Assembly (NCBI RefSeq): GCF_001027285.1
Contig: NZ_CP011509.1
Coordinates: forward strand, 9,758,501-9,822,500
Length of the DNA: 64,000 nt
Direction: 5' to 3'
Origin: Archangium gephyra
GTDB taxonomy: Bacteria; Myxococcota; Myxococcia; Myxococcales; Myxococcaceae
The notes under the pieces were generated by a model. It was not told where the DNA came from. It saw only the letters and a program-made list of their open reading frames with translations, and did not search any database. Each line of letters starts with the position of its first letter. The first letter of the stretch is position 1. This document shows, one piece after another, positions 50,700 through 58,887 of this stretch. A program made the translations under genes and the position numbers.

Positions 50700-51158
50700 T
50701 CAGTTGCAACCCCCGGTGCAGGTGGAGCAGTCCACCCATGCAGTAGAGGGGTACGAGCAAACCTGGACCATAGCCACACTACCACCACAATCCTCTGCCG
50801 AGCATGAAGCCTCCGAGGAGGGTCCGTCCGATCCGCCGCAAGAGTCGGCGTAACAGAGGCACGGATTAGCCGCGACGCAGGCAGAGTCACACGGATCACC
50901 GGAACAGATTCCGCCCCCGCCGCCCCCGCCGTCCTCGTCGGGATCGTCGCAAATGCCGTCACACAGACACGGATCAGCCAAACTGCAGCCGGGGTTGCAG
51001 ATGTCCTCCTCACACTCCTCGTCGAGGGAGGCGTAGGAGATGGCCATCGTGCCGGTAGGCGCCAACGGGGTCTGGTCCGTCGGGGCCACACCACCGCAAC
51101 CAACGACGATGAGGGCAAATGAGCAAGCCACGAGCCAGCGCAGGGAGTGCGTTTTCAT
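50700..51158 (-). CDS. Small Cys-rich lipoprotein
   Basis: 152 residues. LRWLVACSFALIVVGCGG is a lipoprotein signal with Cys about 21. The mature chain has some twenty cysteines in short motifs (ECEEDICNPGCSLADPCLCD, ICDDPDEDGGGGGGGICSGD, DPCDSACVAANPCLCYADSC) and ends WVDCSTCTGGCN. A GGGGGGG hinge splits two similar halves (CNPGCSLADPCLC and CDSACVAANPCLC), suggesting an internal duplication of a small disulfide knot. No family name; possibly a surface adhesin or metal binder. ATG 51158 has GGAG five bases upstream. Confidence 0.75.
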   Translation of the reverse strand: MKTHSLRWLVACSFALIVVGCGGVAPTDQTPLAPTGTMAISYASLDEECEEDICNPGCSLADPCLCDGICDDPDEDGGGGGGGICSGDPCDSACVAANPCLCYADSCGGSDGPSSEASCSAEDCGGSVAMVQVCSYPSTAWVDCSTCTGGCN

Positions 51159-51309
51159 GAGTTCTCCAAGGGGGACGATGCACGACGCAAGCCGCGTGTC
51201 GGTCGCGTGGCTCGCCGTCGAATCAAAGGAGCCGGCGTGGCCCGAAATCATGCAGAGAATTTGATGGCCGCCTGTCAGAACCGGCTCATGATGAAGAAAA
51301 TCAAGGGCA

Positions 51310-51579
51310 TCCCTCGGCCTGCGGCACCGGTGGGGCCATGACCTGCGCCGGACCATGCTCTCCCTGGCCCACACGGACGGTACCCGCGGGGACATCCTCG
51401 AACTCCGCACGCACACCCCGCGCAAGAGCGGCAACACCATCGACCTCTCCACCACGTTCCCGCGGGAGGCCCTCTGCGCCGAGGTGGAAAAGCTCCAGGT
51501 GCAGCACCACCAGCGCGGCCAGCTCACCCCGGCTGCCGCTGGCGGCTTCAGCGGAAAAAGAAAACCCCGGGTCGCCTGA
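51310..51579 (+). pseudogene. Tyrosine-recombinase (phage-type integrase) C-terminal remnant
   Basis: The frame reads RHRWGHDLRRTMLSLAHTDG, then TRGDILELRTHTPRKSGNTI, DLSTTFPREALCAEVEKLQV. HDLRRT is the HxxR box of tyrosine recombinases, and D-x-Y-T-T/L-W-x-x-LCxEVxKLxV is the usual end of myxobacterial phage-type integrases. The catalytic Tyr appears changed (DLSTT in place of D-x-Y-T-T), and the N-terminal half is missing. It points toward and ends 28 bases before the tmRNA 3' end, the position expected of an integrase whose attachment site is ssrA. Its final codons overlap the copied terminator sequence. Confidence 0.65.
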
Positions 51580-51630
51580 TGGCGCCCGGGGCTCTGCTGC
51601 ATCCAGTGGAGGCGGCGGGAATCGAACCCG
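51544..51630 (-). repeat. tmRNA 3' end plus terminator, parental copy of the direct repeats
   Basis: Matches 24899-24981 over about 80 bases and 18608-18638 over 31 bases, all in direct orientation. It includes the ssrA terminator, the acceptor 3' strand and the T-arm. Distances between copies are about 6.3 and 26.6 kb. Confidence 0.75.
51553..51591 (-). terminator. Rho-independent terminator of ssrA
   Basis: CCCCGGG pairs with CCCGGGG and, inside, CGCC with GGCG around TGAT with one bulged base; on the minus strand TTTTCTTTTTCC follows. It begins 16 bases beyond the tmRNA 3' end. Confidence 0.88.
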
Positions 51631-51968
51631 CGTCCGAAAGCCTTCCGTCCTTTGACCCTACGTGCGTAGTCCGCGATTTGCTACGTCCCCCAGACTCCCA
51701 CGGACGGGATTCTGTGAGCCGGTCCTGGATGATCTCACCGCCGAGAGTCCAGGCACCCTCGACGGCCAGCCCGCATTATGACGGTCCTACCCCACCCCAC
51801 GGGCCGAGAGCAGGAGGACCGCGCACTAGGAAACTGCTAGTTAGGCAGCCAGCGCGAGCTCAACGTTGTCGTTGGCTTTTGTGTCTGTGTCAGTGGTTTT
51901 ACGAGCGAACCAACAAGCTCGGCACGCGTCTCGAACTTCCATGCCCCCGTCGAAACCAGGTCGCCCCC
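51607..51968 (-). ncRNA. ssrA: tmRNA (transfer-messenger RNA)
   Basis: About 362 bases on the minus strand. The tRNA-like ends pair: 5' GGGGGCG with 3' CGCCTCC (seven pairs, one G-U), followed by discriminator A; CCA is not encoded. The T-arm GCGGG/CCCGC with loop TTCGATT is complete, and the 5' part carries the typical GGTTTCGACGGGG. The tag reading frame at 51841-51876 gives ANDNVELALAA and a TAA stop, with a GCC resume codon. tmRNA with SmpB frees stalled ribosomes and marks the product for proteolysis. Its 3' end is the apparent integration target of the adjacent recombinase remnant, as in many bacteria. Confidence 0.95.
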
Positions 51969-52171
51969 TTCGGGCACTTCAACTTCGCTCACTTCCTCGT
52001 TGCTCCATCCACCTTAACCGCTGACGGCGCCCGGTCAATCCTTCTGACGCCTCGCGGTGTCGTCCTCCAACGGCCCCCCTCGCCGCCCGCCCGCTCGCGG
52101 GAATAGCAGGTAGGCTGCGCCGTTTCCCTGGCCCCCCACCTCGTGGGTGCTTCAGCGACCTGAGGACACGC

Positions 52172-53530
52172 ATGCCACGCCGCTTCATCTCCCTCCTGCT
52201 CCTCCTGCTGGGAGTGACCCTCCCCGCCGCGGCCGCCGAGCAGGCCGCCTCCCCCTTCTTCCCCTACCCCATGAAGGTCGATCGCCTGCCCAACGGGCTC
52301 ACGGTCGTCCGCGTGCCCTTCAACTCGCCGGGCCTCATCGCCTACCAGACGGTGGTGCGCGTGGGCTCGCGCAACGAGGTGGAGCCAGGCAAGACGGGCT
52401 TCGCCCACTTCTTCGAGCACATGATGTTCAAGGGCACGAAGAACTTCCCCGAGGGCGAGCGCGAGAAGGTCATCAGCACCTACGGCTACGACGACAACGC
52501 CTTCACCTCGGATGACCTCACCGTCTATCACTCGTACGGCCCCACCGCCGGCCTGGAGAAGCTGGTGGAGATCGAGGCCGATCGCTTCCGCAACCTCGAG
52601 TACTCCGAGCCCTCCTTCCAGACCGAGGCGCTCGCCGTGCTCGGCGAGTACCACAAGAGCGCCGCCCAGCCCTACCTGAAGATCGAGGAGGAGCTCGGCC
52701 GCACCATCTTCACCAAGCACCCCTACGGGCACACCACGATCGGCCACTACGCCGACATCAAGGCCATGCCCCAGGCCTACCAGTACAGCCGTACCTTCTT
52801 CGAGCGCTGGTACACCCCGGACAACGTGATGCTCGTCGTCGTCGGTGACTTCAACGACGACACGCTCATGCAGGCGGTGCGCAAGCACTACGGCCCGTGG
52901 GACCGCAAGAGCGCCACCGTCACCGTGCCCACCGAGCCGCCCCAGACGCAGGAGCGCTCCGTCCACATCGACTGGCCCCAGAGCACCCAGCCACGCCACA
53001 TCTTCGCCTGGCGCACCCCCGCCTCCCGGCTCGACACCGCTGACGCCGCCATCCAGACGGTGCTCGCCGACTACCTCGTCGGCCCCACCAGCCCGCTCTA
53101 CAAGGAGCTCGTGCTGGACAAGCAGCTCGCGCAGCAGCTCATCGGCGACTTCTCCATCCACCGGGATCCACACCTCTTCAGCCTCATCGCCATCCTCCAG
53201 GAGGAGGGCCACCGCGCCGCCGTCCGCGAGGCCTTCAATGCCGCCGTGAGGGAGCTGGCCACCGGCAAGGTGGACGCCGGCCGTGTCGAGGCCATCAAGA
53301 GCAACACCCGCTACGGGCTCCTCATGGGCATGGAGACGGCCAAGTCCGTGGCCACCCAGGTGTCCTATTACGCCGGCATCTTCGGCACGCCGGACGCGCT
53401 CGCCCGCCACTCCCAGAAGGTCTCCGAGGTGAAGCCGGGAGACCTCATCACCTTCGCCAAGAAGTACCTCACCGCCGCCAACCGCACCCAGCTCACGCTC
53501 ACCCCCAAGCAGGCCGGAGGCCAGAACTGA
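52172..53530 (+). CDS. M16-family zinc peptidase (catalytic subunit)
   Basis: 452 residues with a signal peptide (MPRRFISLLLLLLGVTLPAAAAEQ). The inverted zinc motif HFFEH is at residues 79-83 in GFAHFFEHMMFKGT, and the distal Glu is in EALAVLGEYHKSA about 75 residues on, so the active site is complete. The C-terminal M16_C domain (FERWYTPDNVMLVVVGDFND) and the R/Y residues of the second half are present. It degrades peptides in the periplasm or outside. ATG 52172 has GAGGA. The next gene starts within its stop (TGATG) and encodes the non-catalytic partner, the standard two-subunit arrangement of bacterial M16B peptidases. Confidence 0.92.
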   Translation: MPRRFISLLLLLLGVTLPAAAAEQAASPFFPYPMKVDRLPNGLTVVRVPFNSPGLIAYQTVVRVGSRNEVEPGKTGFAHFFEHMMFKGTKNFPEGEREKVISTYGYDDNAFTSDDLTVYHSYGPTAGLEKLVEIEADRFRNLEYSEPSFQTEALAVLGEYHKSAAQPYLKIEEELGRTIFTKHPYGHTTIGHYADIKAMPQAYQYSRTFFERWYTPDNVMLVVVGDFNDDTLMQAVRKHYGPWDRKSATVTVPTEPPQTQERSVHIDWPQSTQPRHIFAWRTPASRLDTADAAIQTVLADYLVGPTSPLYKELVLDKQLAQQLIGDFSIHRDPHLFSLIAILQEEGHRAAVREAFNAAVRELATGKVDAGRVEAIKSNTRYGLLMGMETAKSVATQVSYYAGIFGTPDALARHSQKVSEVKPGDLITFAKKYLTAANRTQLTLTPKQAGGQN

Positions 53531-55140
53531 TGCGTCCCCTCGTGTCCCGCTCCCTCGCCCTCTGCGCCGTGCTGTGCCTCGGCGGCTGCGCCACCACCTC
53601 CCAGACCGCGCCCGCTCCCGAGGCGCCCCCGCCCCAGGCCGAACAGCAGGCCCAGGCTCCCGCCGAGCCCCAGGCGCCCGCGTCCGTCCCCGCCTCGCCC
53701 CTGAAGCGCCCCGAGCCCCTCCAGCTCGTCGTCCAGGCCAACCCGGCCAGCCCCATCGTCAGCTTCCGGCTCGTCTTCCACGCGGGCTCGGTGGATGACC
53801 CCCAGGGCAAGGAGGGCCTCACCTCCCTCACCGCGGACCTCTTGTCCGAGGGCGGCACGCAGAGCCTCACCTCGGCCCAGCTGCTCGAGGTCCTCTTCCC
53901 CATGGCCGCCGAGCTGAGCTCCTCCACCGACAAGGAGTTCACCGTCTTCGCCGGCCGCGTCCACAAGGACCACCTGTCACGCTTCCTCGATCTCTTCACC
54001 GACGTGCTGCTCAAGCCGCGCCTGTCGCCCCAGGAGTTCGAGCGGCTGCGCGCGCGGGCCCTCAGCGATGTCCGCAACGGGCTGCGCAGCGAGAACGACG
54101 AGCTGCTCGGCAAGGTGGCGCTCGACGCGCTCCTCTACCAGGGCCACCCCTACGCGCACTTCGTGGGCGGCACCGAGAAGGGGCTCGAGTCCATCACCCT
54201 GGAGGACGTGAAGGCCCACGCGGCGCGCGTCTTCACCCAGGACCGGCTCGTCATCGGCCTGGCGGGCCCCGTGGACGAGGCGCTCCAGAAGACCGTCGTC
54301 TCGCGCCTGTCCGCGCTGCCGGCCACCGGCGCCCCGCGCGTGGAGCTGCCCGCCGTGCCCACCACCGGGGGCCGCGCCCTCGTGGTGCAGAAGCCCACCC
54401 TCTCCACCGCCGTCTCCCTGGGCTACGTCACGCCCCTGCGCCGGGGGCATCCGGACTACTTCTCCGTGGCCCTCGCCCTCTCGTACCTCGGCGAGCACCG
54501 CCAGTCCTCCGGCGTCCTCTTCAACGAGCTGCGCGAGAAGCGCGGCCTCAACTACGGCGACTACGCCTACGCCGAGCACTTCATCGAGCAGCCCGGCACC
54601 ACCTACAACCGCACCAACATCGCGCGCACCCAGCAGGACCTCTCCGTGTGGATCCGCCCCGTGGTGCCCGCCAACGGCGTGTTCGCCACCCGCGGCGCCC
54701 TCTACTTCCTGGACCGGCTGGTGAAGCAGGGGATTCCCCAGGAGAAGTTCGAGCTCAGCCGCGGCTTCCTCCTGGGCTACACGCGCCTGTGGGAGCAGAC
54801 GGATCAGCGCCGGCTCGGCTACGCCATCGACTCGCTCTTCTACGGCACGCCCGGCTTCCTGGAGGAGTACCGCGCCGCGCTCGCGAAGATGACCCCCGAA
54901 TCCGTGCACGCCGCCGTCCGCCGGCAGCTGCGCCCCGAGGCCCTCAACTTCGCCTTCGTCACCCAGGACGCCCAGGAGCTCGCGAGGAACCTCGAGGAGC
55001 AGCCGCCCTCGCCCATCACCTACGCCTCGGCCAAGCCTCCCGCGCTCCTGGAGGACGACAAGGCCATCAGCACCTGGCCCCTGCCCATCCGGGCCGAGTC
55101 CATCCAGGTGGTGAAGGCGCAGTCCTTCATGGAGAAGTAG
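53530..55140 (+). CDS. M16-family peptidase, non-catalytic partner, lipoprotein
   Basis: 536 residues. Overlaps the previous gene (TGATG), so translation is coupled. LCAVLCLGGCATTSQT is a lipoprotein signal, followed by an Ala/Pro/Gln-rich tether (APAPEAPPPQAEQQAQAPAE). The M16 fold is clear (ANPASPIVSFRLVFHAGSVD; LTSLTADLLSEGGTQSLTSA; KDHLSRFLDLFTDVLLKPRL), but the HxxEH position reads LTSLTADLL, with no zinc ligands. Later residues include the R/Y pair region FNELREKRGLNYGDYAYAEH used for substrate binding. It should form a heterodimer with the upstream catalytic subunit and hold the complex at a membrane. Confidence 0.9.
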   Translation: MRPLVSRSLALCAVLCLGGCATTSQTAPAPEAPPPQAEQQAQAPAEPQAPASVPASPLKRPEPLQLVVQANPASPIVSFRLVFHAGSVDDPQGKEGLTSLTADLLSEGGTQSLTSAQLLEVLFPMAAELSSSTDKEFTVFAGRVHKDHLSRFLDLFTDVLLKPRLSPQEFERLRARALSDVRNGLRSENDELLGKVALDALLYQGHPYAHFVGGTEKGLESITLEDVKAHAARVFTQDRLVIGLAGPVDEALQKTVVSRLSALPATGAPRVELPAVPTTGGRALVVQKPTLSTAVSLGYVTPLRRGHPDYFSVALALSYLGEHRQSSGVLFNELREKRGLNYGDYAYAEHFIEQPGTTYNRTNIARTQQDLSVWIRPVVPANGVFATRGALYFLDRLVKQGIPQEKFELSRGFLLGYTRLWEQTDQRRLGYAIDSLFYGTPGFLEEYRAALAKMTPESVHAAVRRQLRPEALNFAFVTQDAQELARNLEEQPPSPITYASAKPPALLEDDKAISTWPLPIRAESIQVVKAQSFMEK

Positions 55141-55220
55141 CGCGAGGCTGTAGCGAGCAGGCACTCTCGCGGGGGTTTTCTTTCGCCCCCCGGGAGTGGG
55201 TGGTATGAGCCGAGCCACTG

Positions 55221-57011
55221 ATGGGCCCGAATTTCCGGGCCTCTCCCTGGGAGCGGTCCTTGCGAAGCGCAGCAGCCCGACTCGCAGTGGTGTGCCTGCT
55301 GCTGGCCGGTGCCGCGGCGCGGGCGGACCATGATCCCTTCGCGCGCGGCTTCGATGCCGTGCCGCTGAAGGCCACCCCTGCCCAGAGGAGCGGCATCGCC
55401 CTCGAGGGTGCCAGAGCCGAGCCCGCCGGCAGTTTCCGGGGTGCCCTGCTCCTCGACTACAACCGCGGCCTCCTCGCCCTCAAGCTGGGCGACGAGAAGC
55501 TGGGGGACCTGCTCCCCTACCGGCTGGATGCCCACGCGCTCTTCGCCTGGCAGCTGCACCGCCGGCTGGAGCTCGCCGCGGACGTGCCCTTCACCCTCAC
55601 CCAGGGGGATGGCTTCCAGCTGCTGCGCGACAGCCTCAATGCCCCGGACTTCCCCGGCGCCGCCGGAGTCAGCCGGTTCGGCTTCGGCGACGTGAGGCTC
55701 CAGCCCCGCGCCTTCCTCCTGCTGCCCGAGGAGTTCCCCGTGGGTGTCGCCCTCTCCGCCGAGGTGCGTCTGCCCACCGGAGATGGCGGCAGCTTCCTCG
55801 GGGAGCGGAGCGTGCTGGTGGCTCCCCGGATCGCCGTGGAGCGCGCCTTCGGGCCGGTGCGCGTGCTGGGCAACCTGGGCATGCGCCTGCGCCCGCAGCA
55901 TGCGCAGTACCTCAACCTCTACGTGGGCAACGAGGTGACGTTCGGCGGCGGCGCCGTGGTGAACCTGCCCGACGTGGGCCGCTTCACCGACGTGCAGGCC
56001 ATCGCCGAGATGCACCTGGCCACGCCCGCCGCGGCGCCCTTCAACTTCCGCCAGGCCGACTCCCTCAAGACGCCCTGGGAGGTGCTCGGCGGCGTGCGCG
56101 CCCACTTCTACGGGGGCTGGGGCGTGGAGCTGAACGTGGGCCGTGGCGTGACGCTCGGAAGCGGCTACGGCCGCGAGGAGCTGCGCGTCATGTTCGCCCT
56201 GCGCTACGACGAGCTCTTCATCGACTCGGATGGCGACGGCGTGCCCGACTCGCGCGACCGGTGCCCCATGGAGGCCGAGGACCTGGATGGCTTCGGGGAC
56301 AACGACGGCTGCCCGGATCCGGACAACGACGGCGATGGCGTCACGGATGGCGAGGACCAGTGCCCCAACTCCGCGGGCGCCAAGGCCGACGGGGGCTGCG
56401 GGGACTCGGATGGCGACGGCGTGCCCGATGGCCAGGATCTCTGCCCCTACATGGTCGGTCCCAAGAGCTATGACGGCTGCCCGGACACCGACGGTGACGA
56501 GGTGCCCGACAACGTGGACAAGTGCCCCGACCAGTCCGGTCCCCCCGAGGCCGATGGCTGCCCCATCGACAACCCCCCGCTCGTGGTCATCGAGTCGGAC
56601 CGCATCCGCATCAAGGGCAACATCCTCTTCGAGACAGGCTCCGCCACCATCCAGAAGCAGTCGCTCAAGCTGCTCGACGAGGTGGCCGTGGTGCTCGACC
56701 GCAACCCGGAGCTGGGGCCCGTGCTCATCGAGGGTCACACCGACAACGTCGGCTCCGACACGCTCAACCTGAACCTGTCCCAGCGGCGCTCGCAGTCGGT
56801 GATGGACTACCTCGTCTCCAAGGGCATCGAGTCCCACCGCCTGCGCGCCAAGGGCTTCGGTGAGTCCAAGCCCATCGCGACCAACGCCACCGCGCTCGGC
56901 CGCGCCAAGAACCGCCGCGTCGACTTCCGTCTCATCAAGTCGGAGATCGAGACGCCCGCGCGCACCGTCCCCGCCGACAAGAAGGGCGAGGGCGACGCCG
57001 GGAAGCGGTGA
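55221..57011 (+). CDS. OmpA-family outer-membrane protein with TSP type-3 repeats
   Basis: 596 residues. Signal peptide ending VCLLLAGAAARADHD. Residues 40-330 form a beta-barrel-like domain with alternating strands (GALLLDYNRGLLALKLG; RFGFGDVRLQPRAFLLLPEE; VGNEVTFGGGAVVNL). Residues 335-450 hold four thrombospondin type-3 calcium-binding repeats (DSDGDGVPDSRDRCP, DNDGDGVTDGEDQCP, DSDGDGVPDGQDLCP, DTDGDEVPDNVDKCP). The C-terminal OmpA domain (ILFETGSATIQKQSLKLLDE; IEGHTDNVGSDTLNLNLSQR; GFGESKPIATNAT; RAKNRRVDFRL) binds peptidoglycan. The whole is the common myxobacterial barrel-linker-anchor design. It is 80 bases downstream of the M16 pair. The ATG at 55221 has only a weak ribosome site. Confidence 0.9.
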   Translation: MGPNFRASPWERSLRSAAARLAVVCLLLAGAAARADHDPFARGFDAVPLKATPAQRSGIALEGARAEPAGSFRGALLLDYNRGLLALKLGDEKLGDLLPYRLDAHALFAWQLHRRLELAADVPFTLTQGDGFQLLRDSLNAPDFPGAAGVSRFGFGDVRLQPRAFLLLPEEFPVGVALSAEVRLPTGDGGSFLGERSVLVAPRIAVERAFGPVRVLGNLGMRLRPQHAQYLNLYVGNEVTFGGGAVVNLPDVGRFTDVQAIAEMHLATPAAAPFNFRQADSLKTPWEVLGGVRAHFYGGWGVELNVGRGVTLGSGYGREELRVMFALRYDELFIDSDGDGVPDSRDRCPMEAEDLDGFGDNDGCPDPDNDGDGVTDGEDQCPNSAGAKADGGCGDSDGDGVPDGQDLCPYMVGPKSYDGCPDTDGDEVPDNVDKCPDQSGPPEADGCPIDNPPLVVIESDRIRIKGNILFETGSATIQKQSLKLLDEVAVVLDRNPELGPVLIEGHTDNVGSDTLNLNLSQRRSQSVMDYLVSKGIESHRLRAKGFGESKPIATNATALGRAKNRRVDFRLIKSEIETPARTVPADKKGEGDAGKR

Positions 57012-57043
57012 GCGGGAGCCGGCTCCGGGCGTGTGGCACCCGC

Positions 57044-58075
57044 CTAGAGCCGGCGCAGGTACTGAATCGTTTCCTGCTCCTGGGCGGACGTCCACCCCTC
57101 GTCGAGCAGGCGGATCAGGAGCTCTCGCAAGCTCCGGTCCTGGCGCAGCTGCCGAGTGAGCGTGGCGTCCTGACGTGCGAGCCGCACGAACTCGAGAGCG
57201 ATATCGTCGGCGTCCGTGGTGTAGTCGTGGTCGAGGCTCTGGAAGACCGCCTGCACGAACCGGGGATTCGTCAGTTGCTCCCTGGCCAGCGCCCGCGCCA
57301 TGCCGGCCTCGTCCACACCCGTCCAGAAGTTCGTGAACCGTGACACGAACTGCCGCGTCCGCGGGTCGCTGGTCCCCGCCGACTCCACATAGGCGTGGTC
57401 CGCCAACATGGCGCCCAGGATGCCGCCCACGAGCGCTCCCACCGCCACGCCCACGGGCCCTGCCCAGATGCCACCCGCCGCCCCCATCGCCGCTCCGCCC
57501 ACGAAGCTCCCGCCCAGCCCTCCCGCGACGCTCGCTGTCTCCCGTCCCGTCTGCCACCACGGGTTCTCCGCGGTTCCGATGTTGTAGGCCGCAATCGCCA
57601 GGGTGGCGATCCAGAGCCCACGCGCCGCCCAGCGCAGCCGCGGGATCTTCTGCGTGACACTCGGCCGGGAGCGGCCCGAGCTCTCGATGACCTCCTGGAA
57701 CACCTGACGTTGCTGATTGCCATCGAGCGACTGGAAGGGCCGCCCCTTGAGGCCCAGTTTCTCCATGGCCTTGGCGATCGCCTTCTCGAGCGTCAGCCCC
57801 TTGTCCTTCAACTGCTGGGCAAGGGCCCTGCCCAGATCCAGATCCCGATGCCGCTGCATCTCGAGGATCTGATTGCGCGCCTCGTTCGCGAGCTTCGCGC
57901 CCTTTTCGGCCGTCAGCTCACCGGCCTCGACAGCCGCGCGAATGCTCTGACTCATCTCCCGGATCTGCTCGATGTACGAGGAGCGGACCTGCGCCATGCG
58001 AATCACGCGGATGGCGAAGTTGTTCGCGGTCACCTCCAGGTCCCTCAACGCTGTCTCGAGTCTCTGGTCAGGCAT
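57044..58075 (-). CDS. Membrane protein with glycine zipper, unknown function
   Basis: 343 residues from the ATG at 58075. Residues 1-135 are a long charged helical region (LETALRDLEVTANNFAIRVI; EMSQSIRAAVEAGELTAEKG; QQLKDKGLTLEKAIAKAMEK), probably coiled coil. Then come two hydrophobic segments, the second a run of small residues (GGLGGSFVGGAAMGAAGGIW and GPVGVAVGALVGGILGAMLA), typical of glycine-zipper helices that oligomerise or make pores. The last 120 residues are helical and soluble (FTNFWTGVDEAGMARALARE; RSLRELLIRLLDEGWTSAQE). Its start overlaps the stop of the upstream 150-residue gene (TGATG). This pattern would fit a membrane-active effector with a partner protein, but no motif proves it. 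Confidence 0.72.
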   Translation of the reverse strand: MPDQRLETALRDLEVTANNFAIRVIRMAQVRSSYIEQIREMSQSIRAAVEAGELTAEKGAKLANEARNQILEMQRHRDLDLGRALAQQLKDKGLTLEKAIAKAMEKLGLKGRPFQSLDGNQQRQVFQEVIESSGRSRPSVTQKIPRLRWAARGLWIATLAIAAYNIGTAENPWWQTGRETASVAGGLGGSFVGGAAMGAAGGIWAGPVGVAVGALVGGILGAMLADHAYVESAGTSDPRTRQFVSRFTNFWTGVDEAGMARALAREQLTNPRFVQAVFQSLDHDYTTDADDIALEFVRLARQDATLTRQLRQDRSLRELLIRLLDEGWTSAQEQETIQYLRRL

Positions 58076-58527
58076 CACGCCCCCTCTTTCCGAGCCACGG
58101 TGACGGCGAGCCGATGCTTCGCCCACCGCCGTTTGTATTTCCAGCCCGCCGGGGGGAAGAGCCGGAAACCCGCCTGCTTCGCCACTTCGAGCCGGTAGAG
58201 AAACCCGTTCTGGAAGAACTCGAACTCGACCCACTCCGCCCCCAACGACCGGAGCGCGAGGATTCCCGGGGAGAAGGTAGCGCCCGCCTCCAAGGCGTCC
58301 TCGAGCCCGCCATCGCGCCCGAGCAGATACACGTGCAGCCCCTCGTCATAGGGGCTGTCCTCGGTCATCCACAGGAGGCCACTGCCATCTCCCAGCTCGA
58401 ACTGTGCTTCCAGGCGCACGCCGGTGACCGTGAACCCGAGGGGCACCCCGTCCCGCGTCACCCGCACCAGGTGGCTCGCCGGATCCACTTCCACGAGTGA
58501 ATATCGCTGAACCTCGCGCATCGTCAT
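58075..58527 (-). CDS. Small soluble protein of unknown function, coupled to the glycine-zipper gene
   Basis: 150 residues. A beta-rich chain without signal peptide or membrane segment: VQRYSLVEVDPASHLVRVTR, GVPLGFTVTGVRLEAQFELG, LLWMTEDSPYDEGLHVYLLG, WVEFEFFQNGFLYRLEVAKQ. The C-terminus is basic and aromatic (GWKYKRRWAKHRLAVTVARK). No family recognised. The TGA overlaps the ATG of the glycine-zipper gene, so the two are made together; the small soluble partner could be a chaperone or neutralising protein for the other. It is separated by only a few bases from the start of the opposing open frame that contains the amidase fragment. Confidence 0.68.
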   Translation of the reverse strand: MTMREVQRYSLVEVDPASHLVRVTRDGVPLGFTVTGVRLEAQFELGDGSGLLWMTEDSPYDEGLHVYLLGRDGGLEDALEAGATFSPGILALRSLGAEWVEFEFFQNGFLYRLEVAKQAGFRLFPPAGWKYKRRWAKHRLAVTVARKEGA

Positions 58528-58624
58528 GGCGAGGATAGCAAAGACCTCACGCAGTGTTCACCACGGGCCTGGCCAAGAAAGCTGTTTTAACTTGGATTAC
58601 TCAATTTGCATCGACAACAGTGGA

Positions 58625-58807
58625 CCAGTGCTCGTCAACCACCGCGTCTGCGGCCACCGGGACTGGGGCCGCGGGGCGAGCTGCGTCCGCACCGCCTGCC
58701 CGGGCATCAACGTCTACAAGCGCCTGCCCGCCATCCGCGAGCAGGCCGCCGCGCTCATCCCGCACATCCAGGACTTCCACCTGATGGAGCTCCTCAAGCG
58801 CGGGTGA
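58625..58807 (+). pseudogene. PGRP/amidase_2-type C-terminal remnant
   Basis: Reading GPVLVNHRVCGHRDWGRGAS, then CVRTACPGINVYKRLPAIRE and QAAALIPHIQ, this is the end of the N-acetylmuramoyl-L-alanine amidase (PGRP) fold, where GHRDWGRTxCPGxxLYxxLPxIR is conserved and includes a zinc-ligand His and the active-site region. The N-terminal two thirds are missing, and upstream sequence in frame is not homologous. The last dozen residues (DFHLMELLKRG) look like a natural C-terminus. Probably a fossil of a peptidoglycan hydrolase. Confidence 0.5.
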
Positions 58808-58887
58808 GCGGGGGGCCGGGAGCAATCCCCCCGGCCTTTCTCCTATAGTACCGGGAGCAGCCTTCCTCCCCCCCTCCCGGAGATGCG

